From an uncultured Blautia sp. (GTDB lineage: Bacteria > Bacillota > Clostridia > Lachnospirales > Lachnospiraceae), in the NCBI RefSeq assembly GCF_934372025.1, contig NZ_CAKROJ010000001.1, forward strand, positions 1 through 64,000: DNA of 64,000 bases. Reading direction: 5' to 3'. Shown piece by piece: positions 1-7,874 of the stretch (positions are counted from its first letter, which is position 1; each line of letters opens with the position of its first letter). The position numbers were made by a program, and so were the translations under genes. The notes under the pieces are model-generated. The model ran no database searches and was not told where the DNA came from. It was given only the letters and a program-made list of their open reading frames with translations.

Positions 1-891
1 GACACAGATGACAGAACGCCCCACATTCGCCACATTGCTGATATATGTTTCCAGCAGAGAATCTCCCTGATGTGATCCATAATTATTTCCAAAACTGATA
101 TTAACAGCAATCGGCCTTCCCATCTTCACTGCCTGCCGTATCAGATAGTCAATTCCCTCGATCAGTTCTGTTGTTCGTGGAAATGAGCTTTCTCGTGCAT
201 TTCCCATCTTCACAACCAGAAGATCACTTTTATACGCAATACCACGATTCACACCATCCGACGCTCTCCCATTTCCCGCCGCGATTCCAAGAACTGCCGT
301 CCCATGTCCGCTGAAATCCCTGGACGGGATAAAGCGCCTGCCCTCAGTTTCCCCAAGTGCAAGCGCCTTATCAATTTCTTCTTTTGCATATTCTGTTCCT
401 GTCAGATATCCTTCCGGCGGATTTCCCGGAATACTCTGATCCCAAAGTCTCAGAATCCGGCTGCTGCCATCCTCGTTTCGGAAATCCGGATGAAAATAAT
501 CTATGCCGGAATCCACCACACCAACCAGGACTCCTTCACCGCTCAGCCCAGTATTTCTATCCTGTACCGTCAGAATACAGCTCGCCTCTCTCCCCTGCAA
601 AGTTTCAAAATACAGTTGTTTAGGTTTTTCCATAAATTCAATCTGCTCTCTGTCAGAATATTCAGCAATCTCTGCTTCCGGTAAAGTCACTACTGCATAA
701 CCGCCCAACAATGATACTACCTGAATATTCTCTCCGGCCAGTCCGCTCTCTGAGCCACTGTACTTCACGATTACATCCCAAAATTTCGTTTTAGAATCAT
801 ATCCCACATTCAGACTTTCTGACTTTTCTCTTTCCTGTTGTGTGGCATTCATTGCAAGATTAAGAAGATTATCTATTTTCTGGTTTGGCAT
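1..891 (-). CDS. S8 family serine peptidase (subtilisin-like), C-terminus outside the window
   Basis: A subtilase that cleaves peptide bonds with an Asp-His-Ser triad. Reading from the ATG at 891, 297 codons stay open to the window edge. The catalytic Asp lies in VVDSGID (about residue 127) and the His in DFSGHGT (about 196); the Ser region is beyond the edge. No signal peptide is visible, so it may be cytoplasmic or spore-associated. Residues 1-110 look like the prodomain of clostridial Csp-type proteases, a family link I infer. The start lies 7 bases after the upstream kinase stop, which suggests co-transcription. A decayed paralogue lies at 12812-13978 and is closely similar over the shared part, for example in the DFSGHGTAVLGIAAGNG stretch. 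Confidence 0.9.
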   Translation of the reverse strand, partial: MPNQKIDNLLNLAMNATQQEREKSESLNVGYDSKTKFWDVIVKYSGSESGLAGENIQVVSLLGGYAVVTLPEAEIAEYSDREQIEFMEKPKQLYFETLQGREASCILTVQDRNTGLSGEGVLVGVVDSGIDYFHPDFRNEDGSSRILRLWDQSIPGNPPEGYLTGTEYAKEEIDKALALGETEGRRFIPSRDFSGHGTAVLGIAAGNGRASDGVNRGIAYKSDLLVVKMGNARESSFPRTTELIEGIDYLIRQAVKMGRPIAVNISFGNNYGSHQGDSLLETYISNVANVGRSVICV

Positions 892-898
892 TTCTGTC

Positions 899-2245
899 TC
901 ATTTCTCTTTTACATTTCTTTTAATATATGTAAAGCAAGCGCTGATTGCCGCACCTGCTGCAGCTTCTTCTTTGCATTCTGATAAACTCAGTTTCATTCC
1001 AAATAATTTTTCTGTTATCTCACAAAGCACGCTGTTTTTCCTTAAACCGTTACCAGAACCAATCATCTGACTGATTTTTATTCCCGTGCCTCTTTCAATC
1101 TGAACAAACATATCATAAAGTTCCCGAATCATTCCTTCCAACACACCATATGTCAGAGATTCCGGTGTAAAATTTTCAGCAGAAATATTTCTGATTTCCC
1201 CACGGAGCCCTGAATCTGTTCTTGTTCCATCAAAAGTTGTCCGCACTTTCATACCGCTGCCTGAGGCGTTCATTCCCTTTTCCGCAAGTCTTCCCAATGT
1301 TTCATACAATGGTGTATCCTTTCCGGTTGCTTTTTTCATAAATGATCTGAAAAAGTTTTCAAGCAATGCATATGCCTTACCACCACACAGGGAAGCTCCA
1401 ACCAGAAGATATTTTCGCTCAAGAAACGGACGTGCTTCGATTCCCTCCGTCTCAAAATACTGATCTGTCAGAACTGAAATCTGTCCTCCTGTTCCCATAT
1501 TCACCAGTAATGTATTATCTTCGCTGCCTGCTGCCCCCAGAAAGCTGGCCTGATTATCACCGATTGCTACTGTTACTGGAATACCCTTATACATTCCCAG
1601 CACTTCCATATCTTCACAAATTTCCGGAATCTTCACCGTACCCATTCCCATTTTATTCAGCCATTCCATCTCAAAGCACTTTTTCTGCACATCAAAAAAG
1701 CCAAATCCGGCGGCATTGCTGACATGTATCAATGGCTGTTTTCTATTCGTCAAGTATACTCCAAAATAATCCATGATCGTACAAAACGTAGTCGCTTCCG
1801 CCGATATCATATGATGCTTCTCATTATATAAGTGTGTAACAAATCCATATCCTGAAGCAGTCTTGTAGTGACACTGTTCTTCGATCTCTTTCAACAGACT
1901 TTTTCCAGTTTTATCATTACAGATATTTCCACGTCCATCCTGCCATGTATACAGTGGACTTACACTTCTCCCCTCGGCATTCAGATAAACAATTCCATGC
2001 ATCTGCCCGGTCAGACCAATACTGCTCACATCTGGAAATTTCTCAATAAACTCATCCAGAACTGCCTGTGCCTTGGGAATAATCTTTTCTGCATCCTGGA
2101 TTTTTTCCCATTCATTAGAAGTTTCAATAAAACTTCCGTTTTGTATTGTCTTTGCCTCTATTACACTTGAATGCCTTCTTTCACCAACTTCAACAACCAC
2201 TCCACTGATCGTAGTTGTTCCAATATCAATTCCAATTGCTTTCAT
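899..2245 (-). CDS. FGGY-family carbohydrate kinase, sedoheptulokinase-like
   Basis: An ATP-dependent sugar kinase of the FGGY family. It begins MKAIGIDIGTTT (phosphate-1 loop). GLTGQMHG near residue 78, GDNQASFLGA near 230 and the NMGTGGQ loop are family signatures, and the 448-residue length is normal for small FGGY kinases. The GQMHG and QAS loops resemble sedoheptulose kinases more than xylulokinases, but the substrate is inferred. The frame extends ten codons further upstream. I chose the ATG at 2245 because GGAGG lies 12 bases before it and the protein then starts directly with the first strand of the fold. The protease gene follows after 7 bases on the same strand. No other sugar-catabolic gene is adjacent, so the pathway is unknown. 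Confidence 0.85.
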   Translation of the reverse strand: MKAIGIDIGTTTISGVVVEVGERRHSSVIEAKTIQNGSFIETSNEWEKIQDAEKIIPKAQAVLDEFIEKFPDVSSIGLTGQMHGIVYLNAEGRSVSPLYTWQDGRGNICNDKTGKSLLKEIEEQCHYKTASGYGFVTHLYNEKHHMISAEATTFCTIMDYFGVYLTNRKQPLIHVSNAAGFGFFDVQKKCFEMEWLNKMGMGTVKIPEICEDMEVLGMYKGIPVTVAIGDNQASFLGAAGSEDNTLLVNMGTGGQISVLTDQYFETEGIEARPFLERKYLLVGASLCGGKAYALLENFFRSFMKKATGKDTPLYETLGRLAEKGMNASGSGMKVRTTFDGTRTDSGLRGEIRNISAENFTPESLTYGVLEGMIRELYDMFVQIERGTGIKISQMIGSGNGLRKNSVLCEITEKLFGMKLSLSECKEEAAAGAAISACFTYIKRNVKEK

Positions 2246-2378
2246 CCCTGAAATTATCCTCCACTGTAAACTCAATTTCTCTTATATTACTTAAGATTAT
2301 AACGCGTTTCTGCCAAAAGGAAAACATTTCGCGCACAGCTGTTAATGAATTACACGTAACCATTAATGAAAAAAATTA

Positions 2379-2407
2379 TTGACAGGCGTCCTTGCATTTG
2401 TTATAGT
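2379..2407 (+). promoter_or_regulatory. Sigma-A type promoter of mntP leader
   Basis: TTGACA at 2379-2384, a 17-base spacer, then TATAGT at 2402-2407. Transcription should begin near 2414, just before the riboswitch. Confidence 0.85.
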
Positions 2408-2427
2408 TGGAAAAAACTTAACACAAA

Positions 2428-2519
2428 CTTACGTGAGGGAGTAGTTTGCACGAATGTGTGATTTGTCAACATACTGGTACCTGTACCTGGCAAATCTTAA
2501 TGAATGAGACTCATGTATG
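2428..2519 (+). ncRNA. yybP-ykoY family (Mn2+) riboswitch aptamer
   Basis: The 300-base gap before mntP carries GGGAGTAG (2437-2444) and GTCAACATACT (2465-2475), which match what I recall of conserved yybP-ykoY elements. The closing helix P1 pairs CTTACGTGAG (2428-2437) with CTCATGTATG (2510-2519), with one mismatch and one wobble. The 3' strand of P1 is also the 5' arm of the terminator at 2508-2575, so aptamer folding and termination exclude each other. This is an ON switch in which Mn2+ would favour mntP expression. The family identity comes from motif recognition and downstream gene identity, without a covariance search. Confidence 0.85.
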
Positions 2520-2575
2520 CAATATCACATACAGACATTTGTCTGTGTTGTTTTGTTGCATACGTGAGTCTTTTT
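2508..2575 (+). terminator. Riboswitch-controlled terminator before mntP
   Basis: GACTCATGTATGCAA (2508-2522) pairs with TTGCATACGTGAGTC (2556-2570) and is followed by TTTTT. The apical part holds a small ACAGAC/GTCTGT hairpin. The 5' arm overlaps the aptamer's P1 strand, so this is the OFF conformation. Confidence 0.85.
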
Positions 2576-2614
2576 GTATGCTTACATACTTTCAGAAAAG
2601 AAAAGGAGATTACT

Positions 2615-3199
2615 ATGGCAGTTTTTATTGAATTATTTCTGTTGGGTGTCGGACTTTCCATGGATGCCTTTGCTGTCTCAGTCTGTAAGGGGCTCGGCAT
2701 GAGAAAACTTAACAAAAAGCAGGCTGTTATTATCGGACTGTATTTTGGTGGATTTCAGGCACTTATGCCGCTCATCGGCTGGCTTCTTGGCAGCCAGTTT
2801 CAACAGTACATCACCAGCATTGACCACTGGATCGCATTTATCCTTCTTGGTTTCATCGGCGGCAAAATGATAATTGAAGCTGTACGAGAATGGAATGAAG
2901 AAGAAATCGTCGAGGTCACAGATGCTCCGATTGATCATAAAAACATGCTTGTTCTTGCTGTTGCAACAAGTATCGATGCACTTGCAGTCGGCATCACTTT
3001 TGCCTTTCTTAATACTCCGATCATTGAAGCAATCAGTATTATTGGTATCACAACCTTTGTACTCTCCATTGTCGGAGTTGTCGTTGGCAACTTCTTCGGA
3101 AACAAATATAAAAGCAAAGCAGAATTTATCGGAGGTCTGATCCTGGTTCTTCTGGGACTCAAGATTCTTCTGGAACATCTCGGTATTATTGCTTTTTAA
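2615..3199 (+). CDS. mntP: Manganese efflux pump MntP
   Basis: A six-helix membrane exporter that removes excess Mn2+ from the cytoplasm. The 194-residue protein has the two-fold repeated DUF204 architecture. The first repeat has the signature GLSMDAFAVSVCKG with its membrane Asp, and the second has ATSIDALAVGITF, matching the family. The frame is open further upstream, but the ATG at 2615 has AAGGAG seven bases before it, and the upstream codons lie inside the terminator hairpin. The yybP-ykoY leader supports the Mn2+ assignment: the metal should turn on its own exporter. It is a single-gene unit, ended by a strong terminator at 3205-3249. Confidence 0.95.
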   Translation: MAVFIELFLLGVGLSMDAFAVSVCKGLGMRKLNKKQAVIIGLYFGGFQALMPLIGWLLGSQFQQYITSIDHWIAFILLGFIGGKMIIEAVREWNEEEIVEVTDAPIDHKNMLVLAVATSIDALAVGITFAFLNTPIIEAISIIGITTFVLSIVGVVVGNFFGNKYKSKAEFIGGLILVLLGLKILLEHLGIIAF

Positions 3200-3204
3200 C
3201 ATAA

Positions 3205-3249
3205 ATATGCTCCATATATCACTTTGTGGTATACGGAGCATATTTTTTT
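3205..3249 (+). terminator. Rho-independent terminator after mntP
   Basis: ATATGCTCC (3205-3213) pairs with GGAGCATAT (3235-3243) and is followed by a T run to 3249. Confidence 0.9.
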
Positions 3250-3259
3250 CAAAAGCACA

Positions 3260-3288
3260 TTGACATTTCAAGGAAAAGTATTTATTAT
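3260..3288 (+). promoter_or_regulatory. Sigma-A type promoter of the SGNH hydrolase gene
   Basis: TTGACA (3260-3265), 17-base spacer, TATTAT (3283-3288). The initiation region coincides with the inverted repeat at 3287-3317. Confidence 0.8.
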
Positions 3289-3317
3289 ATAAACATATTT
3301 AATTAGTATGTTTATAT
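3287..3317. promoter_or_regulatory. Putative operator: 11-bp inverted repeat over the transcription start
   Basis: ATATAAACATA (3287-3297) and TATGTTTATAT (3307-3317) are perfect inverted copies separated by 9 bases. They overlap the end of the -10 box and the predicted start site. The position fits a repressor operator, but no regulator gene is adjacent. Confidence 0.55.
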
Positions 3318-3346
3318 GGTTTTGTTTTATTAAGGAGTGTGATCTC

Positions 3347-3988
3347 ATGAATATCTTATGCTTTGGTGACTCTAATACGTGGGGATACAAACCGGATAAA
3401 ACCGGACGATTTAATGAAAATATACGATGGACTGCTCTTCTTCAGAAAAAGCTTGGCCCGAAATATCATATTATAGAAGAGGGACTTTGCGGAAGAACTA
3501 CCGTCTTTCATGATGAACTCCGTGAAGGCCGCCGCGGACTGGATATGATCGGTGTTACTGTAGAGATGCATGATCCTCTTGATCTTGTGATCATCATGCT
3601 CGGAACCAATGACTGCAAGACCCGCTATGGTGCTTCCGCCAGTGTGATCGCAAAGGGTCTTGATCAGGTGATCCGTAAGGCACGACTCTATGCATCTCAG
3701 CCGTTTGACCTGCTTGTTATCTCTCCGATTCATCTTGGTCATGGAGTGGGAGAACCGGATTTTGATCCTGAATTTAACCAGAACTCTGAATTTGTTTCCA
3801 GAAATCTTGCAGATGAATACCGTAAAGTTGCACTCCAGAATCATGCTGCATTCCTGAATGCCGCTGATTTTGCATCTCCAAGTGCTACTGACCGGGAACA
3901 TTTGAATGAAGCCGGACACGCAGCACTTGCAGATGCAGTTTACAATAAGATTCTTGCACTTAGGAAAGGACTTGCCAATGTGATCTGA
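3347..3988 (+). CDS. SGNH/GDSL-family esterase (arylesterase-like)
   Basis: A serine esterase or lipase of the SGNH hydrolase fold, 213 residues and without a signal peptide, so intracellular. Block I is CFGDSNTWG near the N-terminus (nucleophile Ser). Block III is GTND, and block V is DREHLNEAGH with the catalytic Asp and His. The short spacing and the GDSNTWGY form resemble the arylesterase-like branch that deacetylates sugars or small esters; the substrate is unknown. I chose ATG 3347 over an upstream in-frame ATG at 3308 because AAGGAG lies nine bases ahead and 3308 falls inside the operator-like repeat. It converges with enolase, with only 15 bases between the stops. Confidence 0.88.
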   Translation: MNILCFGDSNTWGYKPDKTGRFNENIRWTALLQKKLGPKYHIIEEGLCGRTTVFHDELREGRRGLDMIGVTVEMHDPLDLVIIMLGTNDCKTRYGASASVIAKGLDQVIRKARLYASQPFDLLVISPIHLGHGVGEPDFDPEFNQNSEFVSRNLADEYRKVALQNHAAFLNAADFASPSATDREHLNEAGHAALADAVYNKILALRKGLANVI

Positions 3989-4003
3989 TTCTTTTTCGCC
4001 TAA

Positions 4004-5305
4004 TCAGTCCTGTTTTACGTTGAATGCTTTCATTCCCGGATATACTGCACTTGCGCCAAGTTCTTCTTCAATGCGGAGAAGCTGGTTGTATTTTGCAACA
4101 CGCTCAGAACGGCTCGGTGCACCGGTCTTTATCTGGCAGGTATTCAGAGCAACTGCAAGGTCTGCAATTGTTGTATCTGCTGTTTCGCCGGAACGATGTG
4201 AGGAAATTGCTGTATATCCTGCTTTATGAGCCATCTTGATTGCTTCCAGAGTTTCCGATACAGAACCAATCTGATTCAGTTTGATCAGAATCGCATTTCC
4301 CGCACCAAGTTCAATACCTTTGGCAAGTCTTTCTGTATTTGTTACAAACAGATCATCACCAACAAGCTGTACCTTGTCACCAAGTCTTGCAGTAAGTTTC
4401 TGCCATCCTTCCCAGTCTTCTTCATCCAGACCGTCCTCAATAGAAATGATCGGATATTTTTCGCAAAGTTTTGCCCAGTGCTCAATGAGTTCTTCTGCTG
4501 TATATTCTGTACCTGCTTTTGGAAGTTTATAGTATCCTTTGCCTTTTTCACTCTTCCACTCAGAAGACGCTGCATCCATAGCAATTCTGAAGTCTTTTCC
4601 TGGCTCATAGCCTGCTTTTTCGACAGCTTCCAGAATCGTTTCGATTGCCTCTTCATCAGACTTGAGCGCTGGTGCAAAACCACCTTCATCACCTACGGAC
4701 GTTGCAAGTCCGCGCTCTTTCAAAATAGAAGCAAGTGCATGGAACACTTCCGCGCACCATCTTAAACATTCTTTAAAAGAAGGTGCTCCAACCGGCATGA
4801 TCATGAATTCCTGCACATCCAGTCCCGAAGACAGTGCATGGCATCCACCGTTTACAATATTCATCATCGGTACCGGAAGACGGTTTCCGAATACACCACC
4901 CAGAAAATGATACAGCGGAATCTCAAGTGCTGTAGCTGCTGCTCTGCAGCAGGCAATGGATACGGCAAGGATTGCATTTGCACCAAGCTTCGATTTATCT
5001 TTTGTTCCGTCTGCTGCAATCATAGCCGCGTCTACTGCATAGATATCGCTTGCATCCAGACCTTCAATTGCATCATTAATTGTTGTATTAATGTTTTCAA
5101 CAGCTTTCTGCACACCTTTTCCGAGGTAACGTGCTTTATCTCCATCTCTGAGTTCCAGCGCTTCAAACTCACCTGTAGATGCTCCACTTGGTGCAGTTCC
5201 TCTTCCTACTGTTCCATCCAGCAGATACACTTCTGCTTCTACTGTCGGATTTCCTCTGGAGTCCAGAATTTCTCTTCCTATTACTTTTTCAATCTCAAGG
5301 TACAT
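4004..5305 (-). CDS. eno: Enolase (phosphopyruvate hydratase)
   Basis: A glycolytic enzyme that converts 2-phosphoglycerate to phosphoenolpyruvate in the cytoplasm. The full-length 433-residue protein begins MYLEIEKVIGREILDSRGNP, the classic enolase N-terminus. It carries the Mg2+ and substrate motifs GDEGGFAP, the SIEDGLDEEDW loop and the signature LIKLNQIGSVSET, followed by SSHRSGET. An AAGGGGAAT ribosome site precedes the ATG. It stands alone, with a hairpin in its leader (5331-5370) and no clear upstream partner. No key residue is missing. The short gap to the convergent esterase has no terminator, so the two transcripts probably overlap. Confidence 0.98.
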   Translation of the reverse strand: MYLEIEKVIGREILDSRGNPTVEAEVYLLDGTVGRGTAPSGASTGEFEALELRDGDKARYLGKGVQKAVENINTTINDAIEGLDASDIYAVDAAMIAADGTKDKSKLGANAILAVSIACCRAAATALEIPLYHFLGGVFGNRLPVPMMNIVNGGCHALSSGLDVQEFMIMPVGAPSFKECLRWCAEVFHALASILKERGLATSVGDEGGFAPALKSDEEAIETILEAVEKAGYEPGKDFRIAMDAASSEWKSEKGKGYYKLPKAGTEYTAEELIEHWAKLCEKYPIISIEDGLDEEDWEGWQKLTARLGDKVQLVGDDLFVTNTERLAKGIELGAGNAILIKLNQIGSVSETLEAIKMAHKAGYTAISSHRSGETADTTIADLAVALNTCQIKTGAPSRSERVAKYNQLLRIEEELGASAVYPGMKAFNVKQD

Positions 5306-5330
5306 GACTGATTCCCCTTTCTACTACTTA

Positions 5331-5370
5331 TCAGAGGGAATCTCCGGTATCCCGTCCGGAGTCCTTCTGA
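5331..5370 (-). promoter_or_regulatory. Hairpin in the 5' leader of eno
   Basis: CTCCGG/CCGGAG (5342-5347 with 5356-5361), extended outward by TCAGA/TCTGA, forms a stem 26 bases upstream of the start codon. No T run follows, so it is not a terminator. An mRNA-stabilising role is only a guess. The rest of 5371-5490 shows nothing I can name. Confidence 0.5.
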
Positions 5371-5490
5371 TTTATTCACGCAAGAGTTATCTTTATCTAA
5401 CTCTGTAGTTAGTACAAACTAATTCATTCAATCATGCAAGTTATTTTGCTCCTCCCTATTAAGAAGATAAATCGTTTATTACTCACCTCT

Positions 5491-5534
5491 GATGCCAGAA
5501 ATGACAGCCAGACTCCATTCATTCCAAGAATCTT
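5491..5534 (-). pseudogene. 44-bp orphan fragment identical to part of the MATE gene
   Basis: These 44 bases are identical to 18979-19022, inside the MATE transporter gene. On the minus strand they would encode KILGMNGVWLSFLAS. The flanks do not match on either side. It sits in the eno upstream region and has no coding function there. Confidence 0.85.
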
Positions 5535-5612
5535 ATGATACCTCATACCCCACCAGTTATATACATGCCCCACTCTTTTCGATTTAATGGTTCTGCTTAT
5601 ATTTTAAGCGAC

Positions 5613-5642
5613 AAAAAACAGCCTGTATTTCTACAAGCTGTT
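5613..5642 (-). terminator. Terminator of the alkyl-sulfatase operon
   Basis: On the minus strand AACAGC (5642-5637) pairs with GCTGTT (5622-5617), with partial inner pairing, and is followed by a T run (5618-5613). It lies 48 bases past the stop of the last operon gene. Confidence 0.75.
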
Positions 5643-5689
5643 CTTTGTCTATCTCGCACTGCTTTCGTACTTTTTCCTCAGCATTTATT

Positions 5690-6472
5690 TTATTTACAGT
5701 CCGCAGGATTCCAGGAATTATTATCCAGTTTATTCAGCATCTCTTTCAGCTCAACTGTATATGCCACCTTTACATCGCTGTCTTTTTTGACAATAAATTC
5801 AGAGAGCCCGTATGCTGAGCCGTTGTCTGCCCAGTCATATGTATATCCAAGTCTCGTCCATGGATATTCCCCGTCAAAATAACTGGAGATAATATTTGAA
5901 TCAAACCATTCTTTATAGTCCTCATCAACATCCTCCGAAAATGTATCTGTCATTTCTATTGTTCCGATATCTGAGACATATGCCGGGCGGAAAACGTCTT
6001 CCGGTTTTACCCACATAGCCGTAAAATGATCGGATTCGTTATCCGGGCGCAGACCGATGAGTTCTTTTATTCTTGTCTGCCAGTCTGTCACATTCTCTTT
6101 ATTTTTCTGATACCATTCTTCCAGTTCGCCGCCTGTAAACGTCCATACATTTCCCCATTCCAGTTTTACATCTGCGCCATCCGGATAACTGTCCGGATAT
6201 TTATGGAAGGTATAAAGAAGAATCCTGCCCTCCTGATCGTAAACGGCATATGGCTGTCCCTCCTCCAGACTTACTACGGGAAGAATTTCATCCTTATCAA
6301 TGATCATTGCATCTTCAACCGCATCGTCGAAGAGGATCTGCTGATCCTCTTTGCTTTCTGCTGAAATATCTGTTTCTTCTGCATGAACGCTTACCGTTGT
6401 TTTACCTGACAGTGTAATTGCTGAAATCAGGATACTATTCACGATCATTATTTTCCATAATTTATTTTTCAT
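5690..6472 (-). CDS. Secreted protein of unknown function
   Basis: I do not recognise this family. The 260-residue protein starts with a signal peptide (MKNKLWK, then a hydrophobic stretch to about residue 24, ending near VHAEE). There is no lipobox cysteine, so it is probably released after signal peptidase I cleavage. The mature part is acidic and rich in Trp and Tyr, for example WGNVWTF, YPWTRLGYTYDW and YGLSEFIVKK, which suggests a compact extracellular or ligand-binding domain. It is the last gene of the operon with the DUF1254 protein (36-base gap) and the alkyl-sulfatase-like enzyme, and a terminator follows. A role alongside those two is inferred from position only. Confidence 0.75.
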   Translation of the reverse strand: MKNKLWKIMIVNSILISAITLSGKTTVSVHAEETDISAESKEDQQILFDDAVEDAMIIDKDEILPVVSLEEGQPYAVYDQEGRILLYTFHKYPDSYPDGADVKLEWGNVWTFTGGELEEWYQKNKENVTDWQTRIKELIGLRPDNESDHFTAMWVKPEDVFRPAYVSDIGTIEMTDTFSEDVDEDYKEWFDSNIISSYFDGEYPWTRLGYTYDWADNGSAYGLSEFIVKKDSDVKVAYTVELKEMLNKLDNNSWNPADCK

Positions 6473-6508
6473 ATATTATCTTTCCTTTCTGTATAAATGT
6501 GAAAATAT

Positions 6509-7843
6509 TTAGTTCACATTTGATGGAGCAATCTCTGTAATGGTCGGTGCCGTCCATGTATCCAGGGCATCCATATCAGGTGTATAGATACGCATATACA
6601 GATGGAATCCTCCATCACCTACAGGAAGCCAGTTTGTGGTATTCTCCGGTGCATCCTCAGACAGAATAATATCAACCGAACCATCATCATTCGCTTTCAG
6701 ATCGGAACGGTCATTTATGCAGTAACGATCAATAGGATTATCGATCAGGAAATCATCGTCCCCATATGCAGTCACAGACCAGAATCCCCCTTCAAGAACC
6801 TGCGGATAGCTTTCAAAATGAAGAATATATGATTTTTCTCCTGTGAGAGTATTTCCATCCGCATCCTGCTCTATCTTTGGATACAGCGCAACTTCAACTG
6901 TATTGGCACCAAGCCCTGCAAGAGCTACCAGTGCACGATAAGCATATTCTGTATTGAAATCTCCGATCGGTTCACCAAAATAGTCCCACTGACCAAGCTT
7001 TTTTGAGAATTTCTGGCCCTCTTTGATAAGCTTTAGCCGAATTTCTGTCAGCATTGTCTTCCAGTTTTCTGCAACATCACCGGTAAGAACAGAAGTGTCA
7101 AATTCCATACCAGGACCTATATTCACAGCTGCTATTTTTTCAAGCATTTCCTTATCTGCAGCTGCCGGAGAATTCTTTACCATCAACTCATTGGCCTTAT
7201 TAAAAAATGTGACCGGATCCATGGAAAGAACCTTATCAACAGGAATATAATCATTCTCTTCGCTGTAGCTTCCCTTCGGAGGTTCATAAGTGTCTCCGGA
7301 TATATAATCAGAAAGCGGCATAAGTTTCATTTTTTCCTGAATGGCATGCACATTTGTAAGATCCTCTTCTCCTGATAAAACGATTCTGGTGATAGACCAT
7401 GCCATGGATGTAGGAACATCGATACGGGTAACTCCCTCAGGCAGTTCCCCTTCCCACGTAGAAAGAGTAATTGCATATGCACCAGCCTTATCAAGAACCG
7501 CGGCAGTATTTGTCCATCCATCCAGTACCTGAACCTTACAAAAACGATCTGTTTCCGGAAGTTCATAGACCATCGGCTCCTCGCTCAGATCATACCAGAC
7601 CTGTGAATAGATCGTATCCACATTAGGAGTCACCACAGTCCTGAATTGTGCATCTGCCAGTGCAGCACTGTGTATAAACTGATTTACAGGTGCTTTTTCG
7701 GTAAAAGCTTCCTCTGTGTTCGTTGCCGAAATCTTAGTCGCATCCATAATCACCAGCGGAAAGGCATAAACATAGGCATCTTCCACTGTCTCCCATATAT
7801 TTTCATCTGTCTCACTGTCAGCAGATGCTGCAAATCTTTTCAT
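6509..7843 (-). CDS. DUF1254/DUF1214 domain protein
   Basis: A 444-residue protein with an N-terminal DUF1254 region (YVYAFPLVIMD, NVDTIYSQVWYDLSEEP) and a C-terminal DUF1214 region (FWSVTAYGDDDFLIDN, INDRSDLK, NWLPVGDGGFHLYMRIY). The biochemical function of these domains is not established to my knowledge; many homologues are exported, but I see no signal peptide here. Several ATGs are possible. I chose 7843 because AGGAGG lies eight bases upstream; the ATG two codons earlier is too close to it. It is 31 bases after the alkyl-sulfatase gene, in the same operon. Homologues I know of are mostly proteobacterial or mycobacterial, so horizontal gain is possible. Confidence 0.85.
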   Translation of the reverse strand: MKRFAASADSETDENIWETVEDAYVYAFPLVIMDATKISATNTEEAFTEKAPVNQFIHSAALADAQFRTVVTPNVDTIYSQVWYDLSEEPMVYELPETDRFCKVQVLDGWTNTAAVLDKAGAYAITLSTWEGELPEGVTRIDVPTSMAWSITRIVLSGEEDLTNVHAIQEKMKLMPLSDYISGDTYEPPKGSYSEENDYIPVDKVLSMDPVTFFNKANELMVKNSPAAADKEMLEKIAAVNIGPGMEFDTSVLTGDVAENWKTMLTEIRLKLIKEGQKFSKKLGQWDYFGEPIGDFNTEYAYRALVALAGLGANTVEVALYPKIEQDADGNTLTGEKSYILHFESYPQVLEGGFWSVTAYGDDDFLIDNPIDRYCINDRSDLKANDDGSVDIILSEDAPENTTNWLPVGDGGFHLYMRIYTPDMDALDTWTAPTITEIAPSNVN

Positions 7844-7874
7844 ATTCATATCCTCCTGCTTCCGCCCCAAAACT

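Noticed and set aside
1868..2170. Open frame of 100 codons opposite the FGGY kinase gene
   Set aside because: It lies wholly inside the kinase gene on the other strand, has no ribosome site and shows a low-complexity translation.
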